A stretch of 45,532 nt of DNA, taken from contig JAFTTN010000070.1 in NCBI GenBank assembly GCA_017466805.1, forward strand, positions 1 to 45,532. Direction: 5' to 3'. Position numbers and translations under genes: made by a program. The DNA comes from Clostridia bacterium. Its GTDB lineage: Bacteria; Bacillota; Clostridia; Oscillospirales; CAG-382. The stretch's first letter is position 1, and each line of letters opens with the position of its first letter. Below are positions 7,211 to 14,838 of the stretch, one piece after another. Below the pieces are notes generated by a model. The model ran no database searches. It was not told the origin of the DNA and saw only the letters and a program-made list of their open reading frames with translations.

Positions 7211-8296
7211 TTATTCGATATTTTCCGAATCGTCAGTCGATTTTTCAGACAAAACCAGCGTTGCAGTCCTTTCTTCGTAATTGTATTTTCCTACAATTCC
7301 CAATTCGTTAAATAACGGGTGCAGCGTGTAATTGTCGATTGTAATTTCTCTGTCGTAGGCAGCATAATGCAGTACTCCGCCGGGTGACGGTAAAAACAAA
7401 TTATAGCTTTCGCCCTCTTCCTCGGCTATTAATTCAACTTTGCTGATGTCTAAAGTAAATACCTTTTCTTTAAATCTAACGTTAGCAACGCTGTCGTTTT
7501 CCCATACGAATTCCGCACCGAATTCTTCCAATATGGCGACGAACGGAAGAAGAAAATAGTGTCCGTCATCACGCTTCATAATTGCGTGACTGTCTTTGGT
7601 TATATCCTTGCCGTTTACGGTAAGCGTGCAATCGTAATCCTTCAAATCTCTGCCGATGCGTATTTCCTTGTTTTCAAAATCCACGTCAAAGTAATCGATT
7701 ACAAAGTACATACTGAATTCGTTTAGCAAAGCGGAGAAGCTGGCATCGTCAATCAAAATTTCCTTTTTCATCGCGGTATACATAAGGGAAGAATCGCTGT
7801 AGGCCGAGAAGTGATTTACTTCGGTATCTCCCGCCGCCCAACGCAATTCGCCTTTTTTTATGTCGAGCAAAAAAGGTGTATTGGCTCGATAATACATATA
7901 AGCCACCGTGTCGCTTTCCCATACAAAGCTCAAATCCAAGGCTTCCATTATAGCAACAAACGGCAATTCTGCGCGATCACGGTACATCTTCACGCCGCTT
8001 CCTTCGGTTATGTCCTTGCCGGTCACGATAAGCCTGCATTCGTATACGGTGTCGCTCTCATCGCTTTCGGAATGAGAGCTTTCATCGTAGGGAATACTTT
8101 CTTCGGCGCTTGGCTGCGAGGATACGTCGTTTGAGGACTCTGTAAAGACTTCGTCGGAAGCTTCGGCTTGCGAGCTTGTCGAGCTTGTATCGGATTCGCA
8201 AATTTGCGAGTTCGCTTCGGATATTTCACTGTTTTGAGCGGAACAACCGCCTATAAATAAAGCCAACAATAATAGTATTGAAATTATCTTTTTCAT
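7211..8296 (-). CDS. Lipoprotein with two stalk (copper amine oxidase N-like) domains
   Basis: A 361-residue predicted lipoprotein. The signal sequence ends in the lipobox IGGC with Cys18. A Ser/Glu/Asp-rich linker spans about 20-85. Two repeats follow, each starting RLIVTGKDIT or CTLTVNGKDIT (about 88 and 225) and containing LPFVAIMEALDLSFVWESD or LPFVAILEEFGAEFVWEND. These resemble the stalk domain once called copper amine oxidase N-terminal domain, a surface module in Firmicutes. No enzyme domain is seen. It would sit on the outer face of the membrane, possibly binding wall material. It is a single-gene unit between terminators. Confidence 0.82.
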   Translation of the reverse strand: MKKIISILLLLALFIGGCSAQNSEISEANSQICESDTSSTSSQAEASDEVFTESSNDVSSQPSAEESIPYDESSHSESDESDTVYECRLIVTGKDITEGSGVKMYRDRAELPFVAIMEALDLSFVWESDTVAYMYYRANTPFLLDIKKGELRWAAGDTEVNHFSAYSDSSLMYTAMKKEILIDDASFSALLNEFSMYFVIDYFDVDFENKEIRIGRDLKDYDCTLTVNGKDITKDSHAIMKRDDGHYFLLPFVAILEEFGAEFVWENDSVANVRFKEKVFTLDISKVELIAEEEGESYNLFLPSPGGVLHYAAYDREITIDNYTLHPLFNELGIVGKYNYEERTATLVLSEKSTDDSENIE

Positions 8297-8335
8297 AGCT
8301 TATACCTTTCTCGATATTATAGATTTTTACAATGA

Positions 8336-8369
8336 AAACAAAATCCACCCTGCTTTAAGCAGAGTGGAT
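8336..8369 (-). terminator. Rho-independent terminator of the ogg-membrane protein operon
   Basis: Minus strand stem ATCCAC-x-CTGC... paired as 6 bp plus 4 bp around one mismatch, 5-nt loop, followed by TTTTGTTTT. It lies about 135 nt downstream of the membrane-protein stop at 8503. Confidence 0.7.
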
Positions 8370-8502
8370 AAGCTTTTAACGAGAGAATAGTTCTCCTATC
8401 TGCTTTGATGAGTGAGCTATTCTTGAACTATGTGCGAAAAAACGTCGTGCAGTTTCTTCGTTATTATTGTAACACAGGGTTTGTTTTGTGTCAATATATT
8501 TG
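8370..8502. other. Non-coding 3' region
   Basis: No gene is visible. The only structure is a 7-bp inverted repeat AGAATAG (8384-8390) / CTATTCT (8417-8423). It lies in the 3' untranslated part of the membrane-protein transcript. Confidence 0.4.
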
Positions 8503-10137
8503 TTATGATTCTATAAAGCTATAAAAATATGCGTGGTATTTGTAAATCATATCGCGCTCGTTATCGAAGATAAGCGGGAGCTCGGTGATTATCGTGAACA
8601 GGCAAAGAACTGCGACAGAGGTATACAGTACTATGCGGAAAACGCTTTGACTTTTGGCTTTGCCAACCGTATACAGCAGCAGATATGCCCCCAATATGCA
8701 GAGAATAAACATTATATCTGCCGAATAACGCAGATGCACACCGCCGTAGCACAGGTCGAAGAAGGAAAGGAAAACCGTGCATAAAAAAGCTGTGAGCGCG
8801 GTTATAATAACCCGCTTGTTTTCTTTCCAAAGCGTAGGAATAAACGCCATTCCCCAGGTGATAGGGAAGAACACCGATCCGACCGAGTTGCTTGTATATA
8901 CCACGCGGTCGACCGAATAATCGCTTAAACGCCTTACTGCAGGGTGCAGGAAGGGGAAGATTTCATCGGTTATCGGCGGCTGAAGGAAGAAGTGGTAAAG
9001 CGAAGGAAGAAAAAGCTTGGGCGAAAGGGAATAGGTCGAGGTATCTGCAAGAGTTAACTGATAGTTCGCACCGAAATCGAAGGGCGAGCCGAAGCGGGCG
9101 TGGTTGTAAAGCATTATAAGCACGCCGAGCGAAGCCATCGGCAGACAGAATGCCGCGATATCGCACAAAAGGCTTTTCGTTCCGAACGGGCGGGTTTTGA
9201 TTATCGAAATCAGCAAAGGCAGGGCGATAAATATATACAGCACCAAATTTGGACGCGAGGCAACTGTTGCCGCCACACAAACACCCGCAAACGCAAAGTG
9301 AAGCTTGCGCCAAGCGCCGAACGCTTCATCGGCTTTAAGAATATGGTAGAATGCGGCGCAGATTGCGGCTATGCCCGAAAGCACCGCAAGGTGATAAAAG
9401 TTCGCGCAGGTTTCGGTAGACCACAAAAGCGCACCGCAGGGGATTGCGGCAGCCGCCAAAAGCAACAGCAAAAACGGCGGCTTGTTTTGCATACGCTCGC
9501 AAAGCTTTCGCAAAATCAACGCCATAAATACTGCGCAGAAAGACGTCATAATACAAGCGGCAAGTGCATCCGAAAGTACCCTTCCGGTAAGGAAATAAAC
9601 CGGATAATATAAAAATATTACAGGAGCAATACCGAAATAGGAATAAAGCTTGCCGTTGTAATAGGCTCTGTCCCAGGTCGGCCCGTAGGTAACTCCGGTC
9701 GCGGCGCGTCTTGCCGCGGTGTCGTATGGGTTTTCGAGCGATGCGAGTATACTTAAATCGGTTTCGGTATCGATATTTAGCTGTCCCTTTTGGAAGGCGT
9801 CGAACATTTGAGGATAGCATCCGTAATCGTCAACCTTTTTTTCAAAGGGGTATGCATGCATCCATTCGTTTTCGATGCTTACCGTGCATATAAAAAACGA
9901 AAACAGCAGGAAAAGAATAAGCATAAAGGCAAAAACCGCCCTTTGCAGCTTCGAATTCGGGTCGAAGACTACACGGTGAAGTCCTTGACGGTATATCCAT
10001 AAAGCCAAGCAGACCACGAACAGCGCGGTAAGCTTTAAAAAGGTGTTGCCTGTTAAATATGCGGCAAGACCGAATGGCATGGAAATCGCCAGAAACGGTA
10101 TTAAAAATCTTAAAGCGCCGAAGCCTTTTGCGTTCAT
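8503..10137 (-). CDS. Multipass membrane protein, possible GT-C-type glycosyltransferase
   Basis: A 544-residue polytopic membrane protein with roughly eleven or more hydrophobic segments. A long extracytoplasmic loop after the third segment (about residues 85-170) contains acidic and aromatic residues, and the segment YFGIAPVIFLYYPVYF follows it. This layout resembles GT-C fold glycosyltransferases (ArnT/PMT-like), which use lipid-linked sugars, but no diagnostic motif is certain. The start at 10137 is chosen because AAGGAGG lies 7 nt upstream; upstream codons lie within the ogg gene. Its ATG overlaps the ogg stop (ATGA), so translation is coupled, although no functional link to DNA repair is apparent. 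Confidence 0.7.
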   Translation of the reverse strand: MNAKGFGALRFLIPFLAISMPFGLAAYLTGNTFLKLTALFVVCLALWIYRQGLHRVVFDPNSKLQRAVFAFMLILFLLFSFFICTVSIENEWMHAYPFEKKVDDYGCYPQMFDAFQKGQLNIDTETDLSILASLENPYDTAARRAATGVTYGPTWDRAYYNGKLYSYFGIAPVIFLYYPVYFLTGRVLSDALAACIMTSFCAVFMALILRKLCERMQNKPPFLLLLLAAAAIPCGALLWSTETCANFYHLAVLSGIAAICAAFYHILKADEAFGAWRKLHFAFAGVCVAATVASRPNLVLYIFIALPLLISIIKTRPFGTKSLLCDIAAFCLPMASLGVLIMLYNHARFGSPFDFGANYQLTLADTSTYSLSPKLFLPSLYHFFLQPPITDEIFPFLHPAVRRLSDYSVDRVVYTSNSVGSVFFPITWGMAFIPTLWKENKRVIITALTAFLCTVFLSFFDLCYGGVHLRYSADIMFILCILGAYLLLYTVGKAKSQSVFRIVLYTSVAVLCLFTIITELPLIFDNERDMIYKYHAYFYSFIES

Positions 10138-10973
10138 TCCTCTGCCTCCTTGGATAAAATACTGCGTTCGTAATAAAACAGATATTGCTGTGCTATGCCT
10201 GCGTATTTGCCGAGTGCCGTGGGATCGAAGCCGTCGCCGTAGTATTTTGCGATAACCCGCTTTACCCATACGTCGATAGGGAAAGCCTCGTAATATCCAA
10301 ATCCGAACAGCAAAACGCAGTTCGCAACCTTATCGCCGACTCCTTTAATCTTTTTCAACTCGTCAAGCGCTTGTGCGTATCCGCAATTCTGTATGTATTC
10401 GAGCGAAATTTCGCCGTTTGCGATTTTGCACGCCGCATCGTATATATATTTCGCGCGGAAGCCTGCCTTTATCGGCGCCAAGCCCTCGATACCCGCGCTT
10501 TTAATACTTTCGGGCGTGGGGAAGGAATAAAATCCATTCCTTTCTTCGCCTAAAAGACGGCAAAGCGAATCGATTATTTTTTTGATTCGCGGAATATTGT
10601 TGTTTGCCGAAATAATAAAGGAAATAAGCGTTTCCCACGGGTCCTGACGGAAAATGCGTATTCCTCCGCCGGCAACGGCGGCGCGGGATATGCTTTCGTC
10701 GTTCGAAAACGAGCAAATTATCTGCGAATAATCGCGCTCCAAATCGAAATACGGCACGAAAAGGGTTGTAAATTCCTCTTCGGTTATATCGCAAAACAGC
10801 CAGCCGCTTTTATCCTTGCATATAGTGAGCGCTCTGCCGCAGGCATAAAGAATATATTTGTTTTCGTTTATCTGCTCGAAACGGAAGCACTGACCGCATT
10901 CGCAGGAAATAAAGGGGTCGAAATTGCTGCATTCGGTAAGCAGAATATCGTTGCTCATCTTTGTTAATTTCAT
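10134..10973 (-). CDS. ogg: 8-oxoguanine DNA glycosylase (OGG1-type, HhH-GPD)
   Basis: A 279-residue bifunctional glycosylase/AP lyase that removes 8-oxoguanine. The N-terminal OGG domain covers about 10-105, with GQCFRFEQ at 27-34, the typical OGG1 N-terminal motif. The helix-hairpin-helix is at about 205-218 (KKIKGVGDKVANCV) with catalytic Lys215, and Asp234 in FPIDVWVKRV is the conserved acid. This bacterial OGG1-like form is typical of Clostridia. The start is uncertain: ATG at 10973 has only a weak SD and a second ATG is five codons in. The last bases overlap the membrane-protein start. Confidence 0.92.
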   Translation of the reverse strand: MKLTKMSNDILLTECSNFDPFISCECGQCFRFEQINENKYILYACGRALTICKDKSGWLFCDITEEEFTTLFVPYFDLERDYSQIICSFSNDESISRAAVAGGGIRIFRQDPWETLISFIISANNNIPRIKKIIDSLCRLLGEERNGFYSFPTPESIKSAGIEGLAPIKAGFRAKYIYDAACKIANGEISLEYIQNCGYAQALDELKKIKGVGDKVANCVLLFGFGYYEAFPIDVWVKRVIAKYYGDGFDPTALGKYAGIAQQYLFYYERSILSKEAEE

Positions 10974-10981
10974 AGTTGCTC

Positions 10982-11010
10982 TTGTATTTTGATATATTTT
11001 AATGTAGAAT
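10982..11010 (+). promoter_or_regulatory. Promoter for the DUF6062 gene
   Basis: -35 TTGTAT (10982-10987), 17-nt spacer, -10 TAGAAT (11005-11010), about 31 nt before the start. On the minus strand a weaker candidate for ogg overlaps it: TTGAAC (11028-11023), 16 nt, TACATT (11006-11001). Confidence 0.55.
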
Positions 11011-11040
11011 ATGATTAATAAAGTTCAAGGAGAGATGATT

Positions 11041-11745
11041 TTGAAGGAGCATATATATACCATACCCGTAACCGAAGCGTTTACCGAGCACAAGGATAAA
11101 TGCCCGTTTTGCGCGCTTTTCGATAAGCTCGAGCGCGACGAGCTCGATATTATTCTCGGCGCTTCTATGATGGAGCCCGACGTAAGAGCAGAAACCAACA
11201 AGCTTGGCTTTTGCAAACGCCATTTCAATAAAATGTTCGGAATGAAAAACCGTTTGGGGCTTGCGCTTATGCTCGAAAGCCATCTTGAATCGCTGAAAAA
11301 AGAGCTTAAAACCGGAAATTTTTTATCACGCGATATCGCGGCGAAGAGTGTCGAGCGTATCGAAAGGCTTAACGAAAGCTGTTACGTTTGCGAGCGTATC
11401 GAGGACAAGATAGCAAAGATGTATACCACCGCCTGCTATCTTTACGACGAGGAAAAGGAATTTCGCAAGGAGTTCGAAAGCGTTCGCTATTTCTGCCTGC
11501 CGCACTATCGCGAATATATGCTTGCCGCAAGGCGCGTGCTCGACAAGGAGGGTTATTCCGAGCTTGTTAAGGCGGCAAACGGCAAGGTTACCGATTATTT
11601 GGACAGTTTAAAGGACGATATTTCGCTGTTCTGCAAAAAGTTTGACTACCGCTTCGACGATTTGCCCTGGGGCGAATCGAAGGACTCGGTAGAACGCTCG
11701 ATAAAGTTCCTTTCGGGCGAGGAAGCGTTGAACAACAAACAGTAA
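11041..11745 (+). CDS. DUF6062 family protein
   Basis: A 234-residue cytoplasmic protein recognised as the DUF6062 family of Clostridia, function unknown. It carries paired cysteines that look like metal or redox sites: CPFC (about residue 21), GFCKRHF, CYVCERI and FCLPHYREY; the repeated C-x2-C and C-x2-H pattern suggests two zinc-like modules. The start is taken as TTG at 11041 because AAGGAG (11027-11032) is 8 nt upstream; the nearer ATG at 11035 is only 2 nt from the SD. It is monocistronic, ended by the terminator at 11753. Confidence 0.82.
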   Translation: MKEHIYTIPVTEAFTEHKDKCPFCALFDKLERDELDIILGASMMEPDVRAETNKLGFCKRHFNKMFGMKNRLGLALMLESHLESLKKELKTGNFLSRDIAAKSVERIERLNESCYVCERIEDKIAKMYTTACYLYDEEKEFRKEFESVRYFCLPHYREYMLAARRVLDKEGYSELVKAANGKVTDYLDSLKDDISLFCKKFDYRFDDLPWGESKDSVERSIKFLSGEEALNNKQ

Positions 11746-11752
11746 TTTATAC

Positions 11753-11782
11753 AAGCCGCAAGTTTTTGCCTGCGGCTTTTTT
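11753..11782 (+). terminator. Rho-independent terminator of the DUF6062 gene
   Basis: 8-bp stem AAGCCGCA / TGCGGCTT with a 10-nt loop and a run of T at 11777-11782, 7 nt after the stop codon. Confidence 0.85.
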
Positions 11783-11875
11783 CTTTGCGAAATTCGCAGT
11801 AAATCAAAGCGACTTTCTACCGAATTAGATGTATAAATTTGCTGTTTTATACACGAACGGGGTTGACATAATTCG

Positions 11876-12007
11876 TGTGGATTTTTGCGTTATGAAATGG
11901 TGTTTTCCACATTGTCCACCGAGTTTTCCACATATCAATGGCGAAATTTGCTTGATTTTAGGTTGGTTGAGGTGGAGAAATCCACATTGTCCACCGAGTT
12001 TTCCACA
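11876..12007. repeat. Array of DnaA-box-like 9-mers with a 27-bp direct repeat
   Basis: The 380-nt gap between DUF6062 and tsaD holds no convincing gene. It contains seven 9-mers close to the DnaA box TTATCCACA: TGTGGATTT (inverted, 11876), TTTTCCACA (11903), TTGTCCACC (11912), TTTTCCACA (11924), AAATCCACA (11978), TTGTCCACC (11987) and TTTTCCACA (11999). In each triplet the first two abut and the third follows after GAG. The bases 11906-11932 recur exactly at 11981-12007, a 75-nt period. It may bind DnaA, as a titration cluster or regulatory site. No dnaA or dnaN is near, so it is not the standard origin. Box identity is by similarity only. Confidence 0.7.
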
Positions 12008-12125
12008 ATCGCACAAAAACATTATGTCATATACATTACGTGTAAACCAAGTAAATTAAGGTTGTTTTTTTACAAGGCTTTTTCGTTTGATTTTGGCGAA
12101 AATTCCGAAAAAACGGTTTAAAAAA

Positions 12126-13139
12126 TTACACTCCCATAGTTGCGAATGCGTTTAAATCGGTTTCGCCGCGTGTGCCTGCGAGGTATTCGAAATAGCCCTG
12201 CGAAGCGATCATTGCGGCGTTATCTCCGCAAAGCTTCAACGGGGGCAGATATAGCTTTGCGCCGAAGCGCGCTGCGGTTTCGGCAACTGCGTTTCTTAAA
12301 TGCGAGTTTGCTGCAACACCGCCCGCGAGAACTATATTCAAGGCTCCCTCGCGCGATAACAAAAGCTCGAGCCTGGTATTTATCGTTTTAATAAGCGCGC
12401 CGGTAAAGGAGGCGGCAACGTCGGCGCGGAATTCGTCGTCGATTATTCTGCCCTTTTGGGTGGTTTCCTGATGCACCAGATTTATCACCGCGGTTTTTAA
12501 GCCCGAAAAGCTGAAATCGTATTCGGCACCGTCGACCGAGCCTGCGGTGAATTTATATTTGTTTTTATCGCCGAGCGCGGCAAGCTTGTCCATCGCCGCA
12601 CCGCCGGGGTAGGGAAGCCCGAGCACGCGTGCGCATTTATCGAACGCTTCTCCCGCGGCGTCGTCGCGCGCGTGACCGATAAGGCTGTATTGCGTGTAAT
12701 CGTCAACCCGCATAAGCGAGGTATGTCCGCCCGAAACGACGAGCGCAACGAAGGGCGGCTTTAATTCCTCGTGCACGAGATAGTTTGCCGCAACGTGTCC
12801 GCGGATATGATGCACGGGAACCAACGGCTTTTTCGCCGCGAATGCAAGCCCTTTTGCAAACGAAAGCCCGGTTAACAGCGCTCCGATAAGTCCGGGTGCG
12901 TTCGTAACCGCTATCGCATCGATATCGTCGATAGTAATATTCGCCTGCGCGAGTGCGCTTTCTACCACGCCGTGTATCGCTTCGGTGTGTGCGCGTGATG
13001 CGATTTCGGGCACTACGCCGCCGTAAACCGCGTGAATATCTATCTGCGATGCAACTACGTTCGATAAAAGCTTTCTGCCGTCCTCGACGACAGCCGCCGC
13101 GGTTTCATCGCAGGAGGATTCTATTCCGAGTATTTTCAT
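12126..13139 (-). CDS. tsaD: tRNA N6-adenosine threonylcarbamoyltransferase TsaD
   Basis: TsaD transfers the threonylcarbamoyl group to A37 of ANN-decoding tRNAs (t6A). 337 residues, normal length. It starts with MKILGIESSCDETAAAVV, has EIASRAH near 45-51, the metal-binding H-x3-H at His111/His115 (VHHIRGHVAA), SGGHTSL around 135-141, and the ASNK-type end motif LAGGVAANSHLR. Its ATG overlaps the rimI stop (ATGA). tsaB, usually next to rimI and tsaD, is not seen here; a lipoprotein gene takes that position. Confidence 0.97.
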   Translation of the reverse strand: MKILGIESSCDETAAAVVEDGRKLLSNVVASQIDIHAVYGGVVPEIASRAHTEAIHGVVESALAQANITIDDIDAIAVTNAPGLIGALLTGLSFAKGLAFAAKKPLVPVHHIRGHVAANYLVHEELKPPFVALVVSGGHTSLMRVDDYTQYSLIGHARDDAAGEAFDKCARVLGLPYPGGAAMDKLAALGDKNKYKFTAGSVDGAEYDFSFSGLKTAVINLVHQETTQKGRIIDDEFRADVAASFTGALIKTINTRLELLLSREGALNIVLAGGVAANSHLRNAVAETAARFGAKLYLPPLKLCGDNAAMIASQGYFEYLAGTRGETDLNAFATMGV

Positions 13140-13561
13140 AATTTTTTCTCCATTATCAGCGCGTCCTTGCCGTTATAAAAGCCGTTTCTTCGTCCGATCG
13201 CGGTAAAGCCGCACTTTTTATAAAGAGATATTGCCGATATATTGTCTTCGGCAACCTCAAGCGTTATATTTTCGCAATTTCTGCCTTTTGCAAGCAAAAT
13301 AAGCTCGTTCATAATGCCGTTTGCAATACCGCGCCTGCGGAAAGCGTTCGAAACGGCGATATTCATTATCTGCCCCTCACCTGCGACGGTATACATCGAG
13401 CCGATTCCGCAAGCCATACCGTTTTCGAACGCGGCAACGTATACGGCATATTCGGGCAGAGATGCAATCTGCGATTCGCTCCAAGCGGTAGAAAGACATT
13501 CGCTTTCGATTTTTGCCGCCTGCGCTATTTCGCTTTTGGTTTCGGGCGTGCGGAAAATCAT
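13136..13561 (-). CDS. rimI: Ribosomal protein alanine N-acetyltransferase RimI
   Basis: A 141-residue GNAT acetyltransferase. The acetyl-CoA loop is FRRRGIANGIM (about 75-85), the strand LEVAEDN and the end ALYKKCGFTAIGRRNGFY match RimI, which acetylates the N-terminal Ala of S18. It is coupled on both sides by ATGA overlaps, to the upstream lipoprotein gene and to tsaD. The rimI-tsaD adjacency is standard in Firmicutes. Confidence 0.92.
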   Translation of the reverse strand: MIFRTPETKSEIAQAAKIESECLSTAWSESQIASLPEYAVYVAAFENGMACGIGSMYTVAGEGQIMNIAVSNAFRRRGIANGIMNELILLAKGRNCENITLEVAEDNISAISLYKKCGFTAIGRRNGFYNGKDALIMEKKL

Positions 13562-14262
13562 ACTTCGCTGCCCGATGCTTCGTCATCGTCCTCGCCGATT
13601 GCTCCGCCAACCATACGCACGTTTACGTCGTAGGGGGAATAAACGGTTTTGCCGAGTCTGTCATCACGCAGGAAGCATCTTCCGTTGTATTTAAAGAAGG
13701 AAACGAGATAATAAAGCCCGGGGTAATCGGCGGAAAGCAGGCGTATCGAGTAGTGGTTTTCGATATTGTCCTCGGTAACCGGCACCTCGACCGCTTCGCC
13801 CTCTTCGATAGATTTCGCGATAAGCTTGCAAAGCTCGCTTTCACCAACGGTTTGCTCGTCCTGCTTGTCCTCGGGCAGATATTCGGGGTTTGCGTAGAGC
13901 GAATCGATATAAACGGTGTTGTTGCCCGCATATATCGATGCGGCGATAGGGTTGAATTCGGTAACGCTCGGCTCCTTTACCTCGGTCGAACGAACGAGGA
14001 AGTAATAGCCCTCGGTTTCATAGCACAGAAAGCGCGAGGTATCCTCGAACCAGACCTCGTAATAAACCGTCGAGCTGTTACCCGATTTAACCGTTAAAAA
14101 TTCTTCGCCGGGGTCGATAGGATAAAGCCCCATAGGTTCGACCTCTATATATTCGATTCCGGTTTTAGTATCGATAAATCCGTTTTCGGTAAGCTCGGTG
14201 CTGCTGCAGGCAGCCAAAAGGAGCGAAAAAACGGCAAGTATAAGCGCAAGGATTCTTTTCAT
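13558..14262 (-). CDS. Uncharacterised lipoprotein upstream of rimI
   Basis: A 234-residue predicted lipoprotein with signal sequence and lipobox LAAC (Cys19). The mature part is mostly beta-type and acidic, ending in an Asp/Glu-rich tail (GEDDDEASGSEV). Stretches such as YYEVWFEDTSRFLCYETEGYY suggest a compact surface domain, but I do not recognise a family. Its stop overlaps the rimI start (ATGA) and it follows the dCMP deaminase by 26 nt, so the four genes form one unit from the promoter at 14807. The last part of its frame is constrained by the overlap. Confidence 0.8.
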   Translation of the reverse strand: MKRILALILAVFSLLLAACSSTELTENGFIDTKTGIEYIEVEPMGLYPIDPGEEFLTVKSGNSSTVYYEVWFEDTSRFLCYETEGYYFLVRSTEVKEPSVTEFNPIAASIYAGNNTVYIDSLYANPEYLPEDKQDEQTVGESELCKLIAKSIEEGEAVEVPVTEDNIENHYSIRLLSADYPGLYYLVSFFKYNGRCFLRDDRLGKTVYSPYDVNVRMVGGAIGEDDDEASGSEV

Positions 14263-14288
14263 AGCGTGTTCTCTTACTTTTTCCTTTT

Positions 14289-14777
14289 TTAATATCCGAT
14301 TTGTCCGAGGCTGTCGTCGTTATCGATCCAATCCTGAACGTTGTATATAGTGTATTCGTCGTTGGTCTCGCGCACAATGACGCGGCTTATGCCCGCGTTT
14401 ATAACCAATCTTTTGCACATCTGACAGCTTGTGGTGCCGCTTACCAATTCGCCGGTCTTGCCGTCCATACAGCACATATAAAGGTCTGCGCCGAGCATTC
14501 TTTCTCTTGCGGCGGAAATAATCGCGTTGGCTTCGGCGTGTACCGAGCGGCAAAGCTCGTATCTTTCGCCGCGCGGGATGTTCATTTTATCGCGCAGGCA
14601 GAATTGCAGGTCGCAGCAGTTTGCTCTTCCGCGGGGTGCGCCGTTGTATCCCGTCGAAACGATAACGTCGTCCTTAACTATAACCGCGCCGAAATTCTTT
14701 CGCAAGCAGGTTCCTCTGCGCGTAACCGTTTGTGCTATGTCAAGATAATAGTTGATTTTGCTTCTTCTCTGTTCCAT
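14289..14777 (-). CDS. Deoxycytidylate deaminase (dCMP deaminase)
   Basis: A 162-residue zinc deaminase converting dCMP to dUMP for thymidylate synthesis (ComEB-like). The zinc site is SVHAEANAI with His80 and catalytic Glu82, and SCQMC with Cys118 and Cys121; the usual Pro before the first Cys is Ser here. N-terminal STGYNGAPRG (41-50) is the family's nucleotide-binding motif. Cys24, Cys54 and Cys55 may bind a second metal, as in other dCMP deaminases. AAAGGA precedes the ATG, with a promoter at 14807-14835. It is the first gene of the lipoprotein-rimI-tsaD unit. Confidence 0.93.
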   Translation of the reverse strand: MEQRRSKINYYLDIAQTVTRRGTCLRKNFGAVIVKDDVIVSTGYNGAPRGRANCCDLQFCLRDKMNIPRGERYELCRSVHAEANAIISAARERMLGADLYMCCMDGKTGELVSGTTSCQMCKRLVINAGISRVIVRETNDEYTIYNVQDWIDNDDSLGQIGY

Positions 14778-14806
14778 TTTTAAATATCCTTTTATAAATT
14801 TAATTT

Positions 14807-14835
14807 ATTATATAGTATCGGGTTTAAAAAATCAA
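14807..14835 (-). promoter_or_regulatory. Promoter for the dCMP deaminase-lipoprotein-rimI-tsaD unit
   Basis: Minus strand -35 TTGATT (14835-14830), 17-nt spacer, -10 TATAAT (14812-14807), 30 nt upstream of the deaminase start and just after the GNAT gene's stop. Confidence 0.8.
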
Positions 14836-14838
14836 CGA

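Noticed and set aside
11906..12007. Possible CRISPR from the 27-bp direct repeat.
   Set aside because: Only two copies, one spacer-like interval, internal sub-repeats matching DnaA boxes, and no cas genes.
11829..12121. Two short overlapping plus-strand frames and one minus-strand frame across the repeat array, giving Cys/Pro- or Ser/Thr-rich repeats.
   Set aside because: They are just translations of the DnaA-box-like repeats, without SD or protein-like composition.
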